Shown in pieces: positions 52,623 through 63,920 of a stretch of 64,000 nucleotides of DNA (position 1 is its first letter; each line of letters starts with the position of its first letter). The translations under genes were made by a program, and so were the position numbers. The stretch is from Lysobacteraceae bacterium PS02340 (GTDB lineage Bacteria > Pseudomonadota > Gammaproteobacteria > Xanthomonadales > Xanthomonadaceae): assembly GCA_029959605.1 (NCBI GenBank), contig JASCOC010000009.1, positions 84,412 through 148,411 of the forward strand. Direction: 5' to 3'. The notes below the pieces were generated by a model, which saw nothing but the letters and a program-made list of their open reading frames with translations, did no database searches and was not told the DNA's origin.

Positions 52623-53846
52623 TCAGCCTGCGCGCGACTGCGCGATCGCCGCGATCCGCGCCTTGCGCAGTGCTTCGCCGATCGCGGGGCCGGCGATGCC
52701 ATCGGCCGTGATGTCGCGGGCGTTGACCGCGAGCGCGGCGGCGTGGGCGCGGCGCAGGATGTCGGCCTGCGGATAGGCATCGTCTGCACTGCCGAGGCGG
52801 CCGCGCTTGTCGCACTCGCAGACCAGCGCGAGCTGGTCGATGCGCGGGGGCTTGCGGAAGCCGTCGCAGCGGGCGATCAGGTCGTGCAGCGTGGCGTCGC
52901 GCAGTTCCGCGATGCGGTGCACGTTGAGGTGTTCGCGGCAGGCGACGATCGCGAGCTCGCGCTGCGCGGCCGGCACCTTGAGCCGTGCGCACAGCGCGTC
53001 GAGCGGCGCGAGTCCGGCGTGTTCGTGGCCGACGTGGCGCGGCAGCTTGTCCGTCGGCGTCAGCGCCTTGCCGAGGTCGTGGGTCAGCGCCGCGAAACCG
53101 ATCACCGCATCGCCGGGCGCGAGTCGCGCGGCCATGTCGACGACCAGTTCGACGTGCACGCCGGTGTCGACTTCGGGATGGAAGTCCGCACGCTGCGGCA
53201 CGCCGTACAGCGCGTCGACTTCCGGCAGCACGACCGCGAGCGCGCCACAGTCGTGCAGCGTGCGCAGGAACGCGGACGGGCGCGCAGATGCCAGTGCGCG
53301 CGACAGCTCCTGCCACACGCGCTCGGGCGTCAGCGTTTCGAGCTCGCCGGCCTCGACCATGCCGCGCATCAGCGTCATCGTCTCGTCGGCGACGGTGAAG
53401 CCGAGCGGGGCGAAGCGGGCCATGAAACGTGCGGCGCGCAGCACGCGCAGCGGGTCTTCGGAAAATGCATCGCCGACATGCCGCAGCACGCGTGCTTCGA
53501 TGTCGCGCGCGCCGCCATGGGGATCGACGAGCGTGCCATCCGGCGCTTCCGCGATCGCGTTGATCGTGAAGTCGCGGCGGCCGAGGTCCTGTTCCAGCGT
53601 CACCGACGGATCGGCGTCGACGACGAAGCCGCGATAGCCGCGACCGGACTTGCGTTCCGTGCGTGCGAGGGCGTGTTCCTCCTGGGTCCTGGGATGCAGG
53701 AACACCGGAAAATCACGGCCGATCGCGCGGAAACCCGCTGCTTCCATCGACGCCTGGGTTTCGCCGACGACGACATGGTCGCGGTCGCCGGCCGGTTGCC
53801 CGAGCAGACGATCGCGGACCGCGCCGCCGACGAGGTAGATCTCCAT
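52623..53846 (-). CDS. cca: Multifunctional CCA-adding enzyme
   Basis: Adds and repairs the 3' CCA end of tRNA; 407 residues including the C-terminal HD domain of the gammaproteobacterial form. The nucleotidyltransferase active site is [12 protein letters not shown] with the D-x-D metal ligands in [11 protein letters not shown], and the RRDFTINA and [16 protein letters not shown] motifs follow. The HD domain shows [12 protein letters not shown] and [12 protein letters not shown], so the associated phosphohydrolase activity should be retained. ATG 53846. The next gene on the same strand (Slt) ends 5 bases upstream of it. Confidence 0.96.
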   Translation of the reverse strand: MEIYLVGGAVRDRLLGQPAGDRDHVVVGETQASMEAAGFRAIGRDFPVFLHPRTQEEHALARTERKSGRGYRGFVVDADPSVTLEQDLGRRDFTINAIAEAPDGTLVDPHGGARDIEARVLRHVGDAFSEDPLRVLRAARFMARFAPLGFTVADETMTLMRGMVEAGELETLTPERVWQELSRALASARPSAFLRTLHDCGALAVVLPEVDALYGVPQRADFHPEVDTGVHVELVVDMAARLAPGDAVIGFAALTHDLGKALTPTDKLPRHVGHEHAGLAPLDALCARLKVPAAQRELAIVACREHLNVHRIAELRDATLHDLIARCDGFRKPPRIDQLALVCECDKRGRLGSADDAYPQADILRRAHAAALAVNARDITADGIAGPAIGEALRKARIAAIAQSRAG

Positions 53847-53851
53847 CGGCG

Positions 53852-55834
53852 TCAGCCCGGGCAGGCGAAACGCTTGTTGCGCTGCGCTTCGGCGCCGCGC
53901 ATGCGCGGTTCCAGCGGCGCGGCCTGGCCGTACATGCGCCAGTCGTAGAGCACGCTGAAGGCGAGCACGCGCGCGACGTATTCGCGCGTTTCGCGATAGC
54001 TGATCGTCTCGATCCAGACGTCCGGGTCCATGTCCGGGCGCTGCGCGAGCCAGCGGCCGGTCGGTGTCGGGCCGGCGTTGTACGCGGCGATCGCCACGTA
54101 GGGCAGCGTGTACATGTCCTTCTTCTCGCGCAGGTACGCGGTGCCGATGGCGACGTTCGTCGCCGGGTCATACAGGTTGTCCGGGCCGCCGTAGGCGATG
54201 CCCAGGCGACGCGCGACCGCGGCGCCGGTGGCCGGCATCACCTGCATCAGGCCGCGCGCATCGGCGGGCGAACGCGCATTCGGATTGAACGTGCTCTCGG
54301 CGCGGATTTCGGCGGCGACCCACGCGGGATCGAGACCCTGGCGCTGCGATTCGCGTTCGATCAAGGCCTGCTGGGTCAGCGGGAAGCGCAGCGTGTACAG
54401 GCGCGTTTCTTCCGGCTGGCGGCCGAGGCCGAACACGCCGCGGTCGTACCAGCCGCTTTCCTGCGCGACCTGCACCGCGATGCGGCGCTGGCTGTCGTCG
54501 AAGTTGCGCAGCGCGGCGGTCCATTCGCGCGTCGCCCAGCCGGGGCGATCGATGCGATACAGCGCGAGCGCACGCGTCAGGCCCGGATCGGCGGCGATCT
54601 TCGCGCGTGCATCGTTCGACGGCGAGAAGTCGAGGGGGCACAGCGCGTAGGGCTGGTCGACGCGATCGGCCGCGAGAAAGCCGTGGAAATCGGAATTCTT
54701 CGCGGCTTCGCGGAACAGCGGCGTCGCGCCGGCACGATCGCCGGTGAGTTCGGTCGTACGCGCCTGGAACCAGGTCCAGCGCGACTGGCCGCGCTGTGTG
54801 GCGCCCATTTTCCTGATCGCAGTCAGTGCGGCCTGCCAGTCCTTGCGCGCGAGTGCTTCGCGCACGCGCCATTCGTGCAGGCGGTCGTCGTAGGCACTCT
54901 CGGGCACGCGGTTAAGCAGCCGCGCCGAGTCGGGCAGATACGACGCGACCGTCCACAGCGCAGCCTGGTACAGCACACGGCCGTTTTCGGTCTCGCCGAA
55001 GCCGAGCGCATCAGCCAGCGCCGGCAGCTGGCGTTCGGCGGCCAGCGGATCGGACTTGGCGAACTTCGCCAGGCCGTGCGAGGCGACGAGGCGGCTGCGC
55101 GCGGTCCTCGGCCACTGCAGCGCCCGCGCGTGCGGCGCGGCCATGTAGGCGGCGTAGTCCTCGGCGAGTGCCTGCTGGCCGCTGGTGAGGCCGCGCGCGA
55201 CGGTGCGCATGACGCCGACGTCCTGCTCGGCGACGGCGAGATCGAACCGTTCCCAGCGCAGGTCGTCGCCGAGACCGCCGCGTGCGGCCAGCGTCACGAA
55301 TGGCGCATCGCATTCGTTCGGCAGCGAACTGCCACTGCTGCGCCACAGCGCCTGCGCGTCACGGATCCACTGCGCGTCGGTAGCGCCGGTGCGGGCGCGC
55401 GCGTCGAGTTCGATGCAGCGCAGCGTCGCGTTGGTCGTGCCGGGCACCCAGGCCTCGCGCACGGCCGCCCACTCCTGGCGCTTGGCCAGCGCACGCAACC
55501 AGCCTTCGCGGAACACTTCGGCGACCGGCTGACCCTGATGGCGCGCGATGAAATCCCGGCCCTGCGCGAGTGGCAAGGTGTCGAGATTGCGACGCAGCGC
55601 GGCGAGTTCCAGCCACGCGCCCGCGGGATGCGACTGCATCGCCGGCGCGACCGGCTGGCCGCGTTCGGCCGCCAGCATCGCAGCGCGGAATGCGGCGTCG
55701 TCGACGGTCTGCGCATAGGCCATACCCGGCAGCGCGAGTGCGAGCGCAGGCAGCAGGACACGCAGCGCGCGAACGCGCAGCGGGCGGTGGGTCGGGGTCG
55801 TTTCGCGGCGGTTCTGCGGCATCGGCACAGGCAT
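53852..55834 (-). CDS. Soluble lytic murein transglycosylase (Slt70-like)
   Basis: Periplasmic peptidoglycan lyase of 660 residues that cleaves between MurNAc and GlcNAc to form 1,6-anhydro ends. A signal peptide (about 20-41, ending AYAQ) is followed by a long alpha-superhelical U-domain (about 45-470) and the catalytic domain. The active Glu is in [36 protein letters not shown] and AIAAYNAGP complete the Slt motif set. The start could be ATG 55834 or ATG 55822. An AmgK-like sugar kinase at 50340 belongs to the same recycling theme. cca lies directly downstream. Confidence 0.93.
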   Translation of the reverse strand: MPVPMPQNRRETTPTHRPLRVRALRVLLPALALALPGMAYAQTVDDAAFRAAMLAAERGQPVAPAMQSHPAGAWLELAALRRNLDTLPLAQGRDFIARHQGQPVAEVFREGWLRALAKRQEWAAVREAWVPGTTNATLRCIELDARARTGATDAQWIRDAQALWRSSGSSLPNECDAPFVTLAARGGLGDDLRWERFDLAVAEQDVGVMRTVARGLTSGQQALAEDYAAYMAAPHARALQWPRTARSRLVASHGLAKFAKSDPLAAERQLPALADALGFGETENGRVLYQAALWTVASYLPDSARLLNRVPESAYDDRLHEWRVREALARKDWQAALTAIRKMGATQRGQSRWTWFQARTTELTGDRAGATPLFREAAKNSDFHGFLAADRVDQPYALCPLDFSPSNDARAKIAADPGLTRALALYRIDRPGWATREWTAALRNFDDSQRRIAVQVAQESGWYDRGVFGLGRQPEETRLYTLRFPLTQQALIERESQRQGLDPAWVAAEIRAESTFNPNARSPADARGLMQVMPATGAAVARRLGIAYGGPDNLYDPATNVAIGTAYLREKKDMYTLPYVAIAAYNAGPTPTGRWLAQRPDMDPDVWIETISYRETREYVARVLAFSVLYDWRMYGQAAPLEPRMRGAEAQRNKRFACPG

Positions 55835-55991
55835 GTCGAGGGCGGCGGCCGACTATAGCGGAGGCGGGCTGAAGCGCCCTTCGCAGGCAGTGTGTGTGCG
55901 AAACGTGTTGCCGGTGCGGGAGAGACGAGTCGGAGCCGCCGGCGGCGACGCTTTAGAATTGTCGTTCCCAACCGCTTCCCGGCCCGCGCAC

Positions 55992-57185
55992 ATGATCACT
56001 CTCGGCACGCCCCTGTCTCCCTCCGCCACCCGCGTGCTGCTGCTCGGCTCGGGCGAACTGGGCAAGGAAGTGGCGATCGAGCTGCAGCGTTTCGGCGTCG
56101 AAGTGATCGCCGCCGATCGCTACGCCGATGCGCCGGCGATGCAGGTCGCGCATCGCAGCCACGTGCTCGACATGCTCGATCCGGCCGCGCTGCGTGCGCT
56201 GATCGCCAAGGAGCAGCCGCACCTCGTGGTGCCGGAGATCGAGGCGATCCACACCGACACGCTGGTCGCGCTGGAGGGCGAAGGCCTCAAGGTCGTGCCG
56301 ACCGCGCGTGCGACGCGCCTGACGATGGACCGCGAAGGCATCCGCCGCCTCGCCGCCGAGACGCTCGGCCTGCCGACGTCGCCGTACCGCTTCGTCGACA
56401 CGCGCGAGGGATACCGCGCCGCGATCGACGCTGTCGGCCTGCCGTGTGTGGTCAAGCCGGTGATGTCGTCGTCGGGCAAGGGCCAGAGCACGGTGCGCTC
56501 GGATGCCGACATCGACGCCGCGTGGGACTACGCGCAGACCGGCGGCCGCGCCGGTGCGGGCCGCTGCATCGTCGAAGGCTTCATCGATTTCGATTACGAG
56601 ATCACCCTGCTGACCGTGCGCCATGCCGGCGGCACCGCGTTCTGCGCGCCGATCGGTCACGTGCAGATCGCCGGCGATTACCGCGAAAGCTGGCAGCCGC
56701 AGCCGATGTCGCCGGCCGCGCTGCAGCGTGCGCGCGATGTGGCGCGTGCGGTCACCGACGATCTCGGCGGCCGCGGCGTGTTCGGTGTCGAACTGTTCGT
56801 CAAGGGCGACGAAGTGTGGTTCAGCGAAGTCTCGCCGCGCCCGCACGACACCGGTCTGGTGACGCTGGCCTCGCAGGACCTGAGCGAATTCGCCCTGCAT
56901 GCGCGCGCGATTCTCGGCCTGCCGATCCCGGTCGATGCGGACGATGTGGTGCAGCACGGCGTCGCCGCGTCCTGTGCATTGCTGGCGCAGGGCACGGGCG
57001 TGCCTGTGTTCTCGAACATCGACGCCGCGCTGCAATCGCCCGACAGCGCGCTGCGCCTGTTCGGCAAGCCGCGCGTCGAAGGTCAGCGCCGCGTGGGTGT
57101 GACGCTCGCGCGCGGGGCGGATGTGGATGCGGCGCGTGCGACGGCGCGTGAGGCGGCGGCTGCGATCAGGATCGAGTGGACCTGA
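55992..57185 (+). CDS. purT: Formate-dependent phosphoribosylglycinamide formyltransferase PurT
   Basis: ATP-grasp enzyme of 397 residues that formylates GAR with formate and ATP in purine synthesis, an alternative to PurN. The N-terminal [20 protein letters not shown] and [14 protein letters not shown], the ATP-grasp loop [13 protein letters not shown] and [14 protein letters not shown] are conserved. ATG 55992 gives the standard N-terminus; TAGAAT at 55954-55959 may be its -10 box. It is divergent from slt. A good hairpin at 57261-57293 follows. Confidence 0.96.
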   Translation: MITLGTPLSPSATRVLLLGSGELGKEVAIELQRFGVEVIAADRYADAPAMQVAHRSHVLDMLDPAALRALIAKEQPHLVVPEIEAIHTDTLVALEGEGLKVVPTARATRLTMDREGIRRLAAETLGLPTSPYRFVDTREGYRAAIDAVGLPCVVKPVMSSSGKGQSTVRSDADIDAAWDYAQTGGRAGAGRCIVEGFIDFDYEITLLTVRHAGGTAFCAPIGHVQIAGDYRESWQPQPMSPAALQRARDVARAVTDDLGGRGVFGVELFVKGDEVWFSEVSPRPHDTGLVTLASQDLSEFALHARAILGLPIPVDADDVVQHGVAASCALLAQGTGVPVFSNIDAALQSPDSALRLFGKPRVEGQRRVGVTLARGADVDAARATAREAAAAIRIEWT

Positions 57186-57513
57186 TCGGGCGCGTGATTC
57201 GGTCAGAGATCTATACGCTCGCGACATCCTGCTCCTTCCCCTGCTCGCGGGGGGCGAGCGCGATCCGCTTGCGCGGCACTGCCGCGCGGATCGAGCGAAC
57301 GACCGGCGTGCTGCGCCGGGCCGGGCGGGCTGGGATGGGGGCAAACGGTCCTTGTGCGGCGACTCCCGGCTTCGAGAGGTGCCATCCGCACTGGGCTGTT
57401 CTTTCTGACGACCGGATCGTTTGCCCCCACCCAACCCTCCCCCGTAAACGGGGGAGGGCTACACATGCGTACGACCAGGCGCCGCCGCGATCTGCACGCG
57501 CTGGGGGCCTCGC
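57186..57513. other. Intergenic region between purT and TauE/SafE gene with hairpins
   Basis: 328 bases without a gene. It holds a strong compound hairpin at 57261-57293 (CGATCC...GGATCG enclosing GCGCGGC-ACT-GCCGCGC), possibly ending purT transcription, and a ten-base-stem hairpin at 57435-57458 (CCCTCCCCCG-TAAA-CGGGGGAGGG). I see no promoter with confidence. Confidence 0.6.
57435..57458. repeat. CCCTCCCCCG hairpin
   Basis: Perfect ten-base arms with loop TAAA, 56 bases before the TauE/SafE gene. Composition is like the CCCTCTCC-type repeats but the sequence is distinct. Confidence 0.75.
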
Positions 57514-58311
57514 ATGCTGACCTGGTCAATGCTCTGCTTCCCGCTGCTCGGTGCAGTCGCCGGCGTGCTCGCCGGTCTGCTGGGCATCGGTGGTGGGCTG
57601 GTGCTGGTGACCGCGCTGGTCTGGTTACTGCCCCCCTATGGCGTGCCGCAGGAAGCGGCGATGCATACCGCGCTCGCGACCGCGCTGGCGAGCATCATCC
57701 TGACCGGGCTGTCGTCGGCGCGCGCGCATCATCTGCGGCGCAGCGTGTTATGGCGCACTGTCGCGTGGATGGTGCCCGGCGTGATGCTCGGCGGCTGGAT
57801 CGGCAGCTGGCTCGCGGTGCTGCTCGACGGCGACGTGCTGCGCTACTGCGTCATCGCTTATTGCGGTGTTGTTGGCACCCAGCTGCTGCTCTCGCGTACG
57901 CCGTCACCGGGTGGCGATGCGGTCGTGCCGACCGGTCCAGGACTGTCGGGCGCGGGTGTCGGCATCGGCGCGCTGTCGTCGATCGTCGGCATCGGTGGCG
58001 GCGGCATGACCGTGCCGCTGCTGGTGTGGCTGGGCGTGTCGCCAGTGCGCGCAGTCGGCACCTCGTCGGCCTGCGGCATCTTCATCGCGTTCGCCGCGGC
58101 CGCGGGCTATGCGCTGCAGGCGCCGGCGGATGTGCTGCCGGGCGTGTCCTGGGGCTATGTGTATCTGCCGGGCGCGATAGGTATCGCGCTGGCGTCGGTG
58201 ATCGCCGCGCCCTACGGCACGCGGCTCGCGCATGCGATCAGCGGCGCCGCGCTCAAGCGCGTGTTCGCCGTGTTCCTGTACTGCGTCGGCGCGAGCCTGC
58301 TGTTCCTGTGA
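57514..58311 (+). CDS. TauE/SafE-family permease (sulfite exporter-like)
   Basis: Inner-membrane protein of 265 residues with seven to eight helices in two internal repeats, each starting with a Gly-rich motif: LAGLLGIGGGLVLVTALVWL and SIVGIGGGGMTVPLLVWLG. Members export sulfite, sulfoacetate or sulfolactate, or act on other anions. ATG 57514. It is 28 bases upstream of the M20 amidohydrolase gene on the same strand, so they likely share a transcript, and a cysteine desulfhydrase-like gene follows, pointing to sulfur-compound handling. Confidence 0.88.
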   Translation: MLTWSMLCFPLLGAVAGVLAGLLGIGGGLVLVTALVWLLPPYGVPQEAAMHTALATALASIILTGLSSARAHHLRRSVLWRTVAWMVPGVMLGGWIGSWLAVLLDGDVLRYCVIAYCGVVGTQLLLSRTPSPGGDAVVPTGPGLSGAGVGIGALSSIVGIGGGGMTVPLLVWLGVSPVRAVGTSSACGIFIAFAAAAGYALQAPADVLPGVSWGYVYLPGAIGIALASVIAAPYGTRLAHAISGAALKRVFAVFLYCVGASLLFL

Positions 58312-58339
58312 TTTATCTCCTTATTCCGTTGGACCGTCC

Positions 58340-59506
58340 ATGACCACTTACGTACCGACCATTCCTGATTCCATCGCCGCGCTGGCGCCGCAGATGACCG
58401 CATGGCGCCACGAGATCCACGCGTGGCCTGAACTCGGCTTCGAAGAAGTACAGACCTCGGCGCTGGTCATCCGCGAGCTGCGTGCACTCGGCCTCGAGGT
58501 GCACACGGGCCTGGGCGGCACCGGCGTGGTCGCGGTGATCGACAGCGGCGCAACGGGCCTGTCGATCGGCCTGCGCGCGGACATGGATGCGCTGCCGATG
58601 GACGAACAGAGTGATCTGCCCTACCGCTCGCAGCGTCCGGGCGTGGCGCATACCTGCGGGCATGACGGTCATACGTCCGCACTGCTCGGTACCGCGCGAC
58701 ACCTGATGGCGCATCCGCCGGCCAGTGGCCGCGTGGTGCTGATCTTCCAGCCGGCCGAAGAGGGTGGGCGCGGTGCGATCCGGATGATCCAGGACGGCCT
58801 GTTCGCGCGCTGGCCCTGCGACGAGGTCTACGCCTTCCACAACATGCCGGCGCTCAAGACCGGAGAAGCGAGCGTGCGCAGCGGCGCCACGCTGCAGTCG
58901 CTGGCGGTGTTCGAGATCGCGATCGAAGGCGTCGGTGGCCACGCCGCCGCGCCGCATCGTGCGAACGATCCGCTGCAGGTCGCGGCGCGTCTGGCCGTGG
59001 ATATCGGCGCGATCGTCGGCCGCCACATCGACCCGATGGAAGCGGCGCTGATCAACGTCGGTTCGCTGCAGGCCGGCACCACGCACAACATCATCCCCTC
59101 GACCGCCACGCTCAGCGGCACCATCCGCTCGCTGTCGAAGGACGTGCACGACGAACTGCTCAAGCGCCTGCGCGCGCTGTGCGAGGGCCATGCGCAGATC
59201 TCCGGCTGCAGCATCGTGCTGGAGATTCCGCATTCCTGCCCGCCCTGCGTCAACGCGCCCGAGCAGGCCGCGCTGGCGGCCGAGGCGATCGCCGACGTGA
59301 TCGGCGCGGACCACGTGAAGACCGATCTGCGCGCGTATCCGTTTTCCGATGATTTCTCGTACATGCTCGAACAGTGGCCCGGCGCCTATCTGTTCCTTGG
59401 CATGGACAGCGCGATGTGCCACCACCCGACCTTCCGCTTCGACGACGGCCTGCTGCCGGTCGCCGCCGCGGTCTTCGACCGCATCGTGCGGCGTCGCCTG
59501 GGCTGA
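58340..59506 (+). CDS. M20-family amidohydrolase (hippurate hydrolase type)
   Basis: Zinc-dependent deacylase of 388 residues that removes an acyl group from N-acyl amino acids. Metal ligands are Cys106 and His108 ([14 protein letters not shown]), the Glu pair in [11 protein letters not shown], and His residues in AFHNMPAL and MCHHPTFRF. The dimerisation domain occupies about 180-295. It matches the N-acyl-L-amino acid amidohydrolase/HipO group, which includes N-acetyl-cysteine deacetylases. ATG 58340; a cysteine desulfhydrase-like gene follows after 85 bases. Confidence 0.92.
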   Translation: MTTYVPTIPDSIAALAPQMTAWRHEIHAWPELGFEEVQTSALVIRELRALGLEVHTGLGGTGVVAVIDSGATGLSIGLRADMDALPMDEQSDLPYRSQRPGVAHTCGHDGHTSALLGTARHLMAHPPASGRVVLIFQPAEEGGRGAIRMIQDGLFARWPCDEVYAFHNMPALKTGEASVRSGATLQSLAVFEIAIEGVGGHAAAPHRANDPLQVAARLAVDIGAIVGRHIDPMEAALINVGSLQAGTTHNIIPSTATLSGTIRSLSKDVHDELLKRLRALCEGHAQISGCSIVLEIPHSCPPCVNAPEQAALAAEAIADVIGADHVKTDLRAYPFSDDFSYMLEQWPGAYLFLGMDSAMCHHPTFRFDDGLLPVAAAVFDRIVRRRLG

Positions 59507-59591
59507 GCGTGCCGGGCGCCGACCGACCGGCGTAAGCTGTGCGCCGCGCCGCGGCCCATCGCGGCCGTCGACATCTCCACGCGAGTGCCCC

Positions 59592-60707
59592 ATGTCCCAG
59601 CGCGACTGGGTGGCCCAAGCCATCCGCAAGATCGAAGCCGATTTCAACCGCTCGGCCGACACCCATCTGATTCCGCTGGCGCTGCCGGGCTTTCCGGGCA
59701 TCGACGTCTATCTCAAGGACGAGTCCAGCCATCCGACCGGCAGCCTCAAGCACCGGCTCGCGCGCTCGCTGTTCCTGTACGCGCTGGCCAACGGCTGGCT
59801 GCACGCGGGCAGCACGGTGGTGGAAGCGTCGAGCGGTTCGACCGCGGTGTCGGAAGCGTATTTCGCGCGGCTGCTGGGCCTGCCCTTCGTCGCGGTGATG
59901 CCGGCGTCGACATCGCCGGAGAAGATCGCCGCGATCGAATTCCACGGCGGTCGCTGTCATCTGGTGCCCAGTGCATGCGGCATCGGCGAGGCCTCGGTGC
60001 AGCTGGCGCGCGAGACCGGCGGCCATTTCATGGACCAGTTCACCTACGCCGAGCGGGCTACCGACTGGCGCGCGAACAACAACATCGCCGAGTCGATCTT
60101 CAAGCAGATGTCGCAGGAAGCGCATCCGGTGCCGCGCTGGATCGTCTGCAGCGCCGGTACCGGCGGCACCAGCGCGACGATCGGCCGCTACGCCAGCTAT
60201 CGCGGCTACGACACGCGCGTGCTGTGCGCCGATCCCGAGCATTCGGCGTTCTTCGCCCATTACGCGCGCTGCATCGACGGCGACACGTCCGGCGATGCCG
60301 ACGCCGTCGCGCCGTCGTCGCGCATCGAGGGCATCGGCCGCCCCCGCGCGGAGGCCAGTTTCATTCCGGGCTGCGTCGACGCGATGCTCAAGGTGCCCGA
60401 CGCGCTGAGCCTCGCGGCGATGCGCTGGACCAATACGCGCCTGGGCCGGCGCGTCGGCGGCTCCACCGGCACCAACGTCATCGGCGTGCTGCACGTCGCG
60501 CACGCGATGCGCGCCGCCGGCCGCAGCGGTTCGATCGTCAGCATCTTGTGCGACGGCGGCGAGCGCTACGCGCACAGCTACTACAACCCGGACTGGTACG
60601 CGGCGCACGGCTTCGACATGGAAGCTGCAGACACGCTGGTGCGCGCAGTGGCCGAACAGGCCGCGACATTGCCCACACTGGTGACCGCCGGTGACGCCGT
60701 CGACTGA
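59592..60707 (+). CDS. PLP-dependent L-cysteine desulfhydrase Cds1-like protein
   Basis: Fold-type II PLP enzyme of 371 residues. The Schiff-base Lys is Lys53 in [20 protein letters not shown], with the phosphate-binding [18 protein letters not shown] and [19 protein letters not shown] loops. The N-terminal [13 protein letters not shown] and [14 protein letters not shown] pattern matches the Cds1 group, which converts cysteine to pyruvate, ammonia and sulfide, rather than CysK/CysM synthases. ATG 59592. Its position behind TauE/SafE and M20 genes suggests release of sulfur from N-acyl-cysteine-type compounds. Confidence 0.88.
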   Translation: MSQRDWVAQAIRKIEADFNRSADTHLIPLALPGFPGIDVYLKDESSHPTGSLKHRLARSLFLYALANGWLHAGSTVVEASSGSTAVSEAYFARLLGLPFVAVMPASTSPEKIAAIEFHGGRCHLVPSACGIGEASVQLARETGGHFMDQFTYAERATDWRANNNIAESIFKQMSQEAHPVPRWIVCSAGTGGTSATIGRYASYRGYDTRVLCADPEHSAFFAHYARCIDGDTSGDADAVAPSSRIEGIGRPRAEASFIPGCVDAMLKVPDALSLAAMRWTNTRLGRRVGGSTGTNVIGVLHVAHAMRAAGRSGSIVSILCDGGERYAHSYYNPDWYAAHGFDMEAADTLVRAVAEQAATLPTLVTAGDAVD

Positions 60708-60826
60708 CGGCTGCGCGTCAAGCTGGGGTTGACCCCAGGTGCGGGCAGGTTAAGGATTCGTTACAACGAATCGCCGGCGGCACAGGGGCACCGGCACGAC
60801 CTTCCGCACCATTCGGAGTTGCACAC

Positions 60827-63700
60827 ATGACGATGCCTCGCCACCGCTTGGCCGCCGCAGTCCAGCTGTCGCTGCTGCTGGCGCTGCCCGCCGCCGCCAA
60901 TGCCCAGACCCCCGCGCCGCAGCCCGAGGCGCGCACGCTCGATACCGTCCAGGTCACCGGCTCACGCATCCGCAAGGCCGAACTGGAAACCGCGGTGCCG
61001 GTGCAGGTACTCACGCGCGAGGACATCGACCGCAGCGGCTTCACTTCCGTCGCCGACATCGTGCAGAACCTCACCGCCAGCGGCGCGGCGCTCAACACCA
61101 AGTTCAATTCCAGCGGCAACTTCGGCTTCCCGCCCGATGGCGGTGGCGTGGGCGCGGGTGCGGCGACGGTCGATCTGCGGCATTTGGGCGCCAAGCGCGT
61201 GCTGGTGCTGGTCGACGGCATCCGCTGGGTCAACGAATCCTCGGCCTCGGGCGTCGGCTCGGCGGTCGATCTCAATACGATTCCGCTGGCGCTGATCGAC
61301 CGCATCGAAGTGCTGGAGGACGGCGCGTCGTCGATCTACGGCTCCGACGCGATCGCTGGCGTGGTCAACATCATCACCAAGCGCGATGCCGAAGGCGGCA
61401 CGCTCGATCTGCACTACGGCGAGTACGACGATCTCGGCGGTGCGACCTGGGGCGCGGATCTCGGCTGGGGCGGCAGCAGTGAACGCGCGCAGTGGTTCCT
61501 CGGCGCCTCGTACTACAAGCAGCGCGAAATCGCCTCGTCGAAGTTCGCCAACGCCAGCGTGCCGGTGCCCGGCACCGGGCTCGCGAACGGCAGCTCGGCG
61601 ACGCCGCAGGGCCGCTTCGTGTTCCAGGATCCGAACACCGGGCAGTCGTTCAACCTGACGCCCAACGACGGCGCCACCTCGCCGTTCTACGACCCGTCCC
61701 AGACCGGCTGCACCCGCACCGACGATTTCCACTGTTTCGGTACCGCGGACCGCTACAACTTCGCGCCGAACAACCTGCTGCTGACCCCGTCGGAGCGCAA
61801 GTCGGTGTTCGGCCAGGTGCGCTTCGAGTTCACCCCGCAGGTCTCGGCCTATGCGCGCGTGCTCTACAACGAGCGCACCTCGGCCAACCAGGCCGCGCCC
61901 GAGCCGATCTTTCTCGGCACCGATGCCGGCGTGTACAACCCCTACGCCGAAAGCACGCTGACCATTTCCGCGCTCAATCCGTTCAATCCCTTCGGCTTCG
62001 ACCTCACCACCGAGGGCGACAACCCGAACCTGTTCCTGCTCGCGCGCCGTCCGGTCGAAGGCGGCCCCCGTCGCTACCAGCAGGACGTCAAGACCTGGTA
62101 CGCGGCCGGTGGCCTCGAAGGCACGTTCGGTGTCGGCGTGCGCACCTGGAACTGGGACGTGAACCTGGTGCGCAGCCAGAGCCGCGCCGAGCAGACCAAT
62201 TCGGGCAGCTACAACATCCGCCGCATCAACGAAGCGCTGGGCGATCCGGCCGCGTGCGCGGCGATCGCCGGCTGCACGCCGCTGGACCTGTTCGGTGGTC
62301 CGGGCACGATCACGCCGCAGATGCTCGCCTTCATCCAGCCGATCGTCCGCGACGAGAGCAGCAACACGCTGACCCTGGCCTCGGCCAACGTCACCGGCGA
62401 CCTGTTCGAGATGTGGGCCGGTCCGCTGGCATTCGCGGCCGGTGTCGAATACCGCAAGTACGAAGGCAGCTACACGCCCGATCCGATCACCGTCGCCGGC
62501 GAGTACAACGGCGTGCCGTCGGGCATCACCCGCGGCGATTACGACGTCAACGAGGCCTATGCCGAGTTCAGCGTGCCGCTGATGCGCGACACGGTGTTCG
62601 GCGAGACGCTCGACCTCAGCATCGCCGGTCGCTACTCGGACTACTCGACCTTCGGCGGCGAGACCACCGGCAAGGTCGGCCTGCGCTGGCAGCCGGTCGA
62701 CGAACTGCTGTTCCGCATGAGCTACGCCGAAGGCTTCCGCGCGCCGTCGATCGGCGAGCTCTACGGCACGCTGAGCCGCTTCGACGCGACCCTGGTCGAT
62801 CCGTGTTCCGGCGCCGCCGTGCCGTCGCCGGCCTGCGCCGCGGACGGCGTGCCGCCGGGCTACGAGCAGACCAATTCGCAGATCTCGGTGGTGACCTCGG
62901 GCAATGCCGATCTCGAACCCGAGCGCAGCCGCAGCCTGATGATCGGCTCAGTGTGGAGCCCGTCGTTCGCCGACGAGGTGTGGTGGTCGGACCGGCTGGA
63001 TCTCGGCGTCACCTTCTACCGCCACCACATCGACGATGCGATCCAGGCGCCCGATGCGCAGGCGATCCTCGAGCGTTGCATCGCCACGCGCGATCCGTTC
63101 TCCTGCGCGTCCTACGAGCGCAGCGACCGCGGCCAGATCATCCGCTTCGACGACATCCTCGCGAACCTCGGCACGATCAAGACCGACGGCTGGGATTTCA
63201 CCGCCGCCTGGACGCTGCCCGAGCGCGACTGGGGCCGCCTGCGCTTCGACGCCAAGACCACCTGGGTCACGCGCTACGAACTGGCGAACGAAACCGGCGA
63301 ACTCGAACCGCGCCGTCCGGGCGTCGAGGTCAACAACAGCGCGATTCCGGAGTGGAGCGGCACCCTGGTCACCGACTGGACCCGCGGCCCCTGGTCGCTG
63401 GCCTGGACGGTCCGCTACATCGACAGCCTCGTCGAATCCTGCGGCGGCGCCAACGGCTTCCCGATCTGCGACGACAGCGACAACGATCTCAACGGCCTGG
63501 GTTCGACCACGTACCACGACCTGCAGCTGTCCTGGCGCAACACCGCCTGGCTCAAGGGCACGCGTCTGGCGCTCGGCGTCAACAACGTCACCGGCAAGGA
63601 ACCGCCGGTGTGCCTGAGCTGCAGCCTCAACGGCTACGACGCCTCGACCTACGACCTGCCGGGCCGCTTCATCTACGCGCGGTTGGGCATCGATTTCTGA
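60827..63700 (+). CDS. TonB-dependent outer-membrane receptor
   Basis: Receptor of 957 residues. A signal peptide (about 1-27, ending ANAQ) leads into [16 protein letters not shown], then the plug (about 45-165, with [20 protein letters not shown] and GVVNIIT) and a long barrel ending YARLGIDF. Several Cys-bearing extracellular loops (for example [13 protein letters not shown]) could form disulfides. It belongs to the same large receptor group as the gene at 6444, but the two are not close duplicates. It is on the same strand as the Cds1-like gene, 119 bases downstream, and is closed by a terminator. Substrate unknown; an amino acid, peptide or sulfur compound is inferred from context. Confidence 0.93.
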   Translation: MTMPRHRLAAAVQLSLLLALPAAANAQTPAPQPEARTLDTVQVTGSRIRKAELETAVPVQVLTREDIDRSGFTSVADIVQNLTASGAALNTKFNSSGNFGFPPDGGGVGAGAATVDLRHLGAKRVLVLVDGIRWVNESSASGVGSAVDLNTIPLALIDRIEVLEDGASSIYGSDAIAGVVNIITKRDAEGGTLDLHYGEYDDLGGATWGADLGWGGSSERAQWFLGASYYKQREIASSKFANASVPVPGTGLANGSSATPQGRFVFQDPNTGQSFNLTPNDGATSPFYDPSQTGCTRTDDFHCFGTADRYNFAPNNLLLTPSERKSVFGQVRFEFTPQVSAYARVLYNERTSANQAAPEPIFLGTDAGVYNPYAESTLTISALNPFNPFGFDLTTEGDNPNLFLLARRPVEGGPRRYQQDVKTWYAAGGLEGTFGVGVRTWNWDVNLVRSQSRAEQTNSGSYNIRRINEALGDPAACAAIAGCTPLDLFGGPGTITPQMLAFIQPIVRDESSNTLTLASANVTGDLFEMWAGPLAFAAGVEYRKYEGSYTPDPITVAGEYNGVPSGITRGDYDVNEAYAEFSVPLMRDTVFGETLDLSIAGRYSDYSTFGGETTGKVGLRWQPVDELLFRMSYAEGFRAPSIGELYGTLSRFDATLVDPCSGAAVPSPACAADGVPPGYEQTNSQISVVTSGNADLEPERSRSLMIGSVWSPSFADEVWWSDRLDLGVTFYRHHIDDAIQAPDAQAILERCIATRDPFSCASYERSDRGQIIRFDDILANLGTIKTDGWDFTAAWTLPERDWGRLRFDAKTTWVTRYELANETGELEPRRPGVEVNNSAIPEWSGTLVTDWTRGPWSLAWTVRYIDSLVESCGGANGFPICDDSDNDLNGLGSTTYHDLQLSWRNTAWLKGTRLALGVNNVTGKEPPVCLSCSLNGYDASTYDLPGRFIYARLGIDF

Positions 63701-63763
63701 TCGGGTTCGCACGTCGCTGACACCGGCGGATCGGCGCGACGCGATCTGCCGGAGTGCGCCATC

Positions 63764-63798
63764 AAGCCCTCTGCCGGTTCAACCGGGGAGGGCTTTTT
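63764..63798 (+). terminator. Rho-independent terminator after TonB receptor
   Basis: AGCCCTC and GAGGGCT outer arms with inner CCGGTT/AACCGG, followed by TTTTT, about 65 bases past the stop at 63700. Confidence 0.9.
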
Positions 63799-63808
63799 GC
63801 ATTCACAG

Positions 63809-63835
63809 GATGGGTCGAGCGCAGCGAAACCCATC
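63809..63835. repeat. GATGGGT...ACCCATC inverted repeat
   Basis: GATGGGT-CGAGCGCAGCGAA-ACCCATC. Elements of this exact form are common between genes in Xanthomonadaceae and related bacteria. Confidence 0.7.
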
Positions 63836-63885
63836 GTCGCCATGCAGTGCCGTCGCGCTCTGGTCGCGCGCTGCAGACCAAGAAG

Positions 63886-63920
63886 CCCCTCTCCCTCTGG
63901 GAGAGGGGTTGGGGTGAGGG
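63886..63920. repeat. CCCTCTCC-type intergenic hairpin, copy 3
   Basis: CCCCTCTCCCT-CT-GGGAGAGGGG followed by TTGGGGTGAGGG; differs from the copy at 19320-19354 at one base. Confidence 0.85.
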
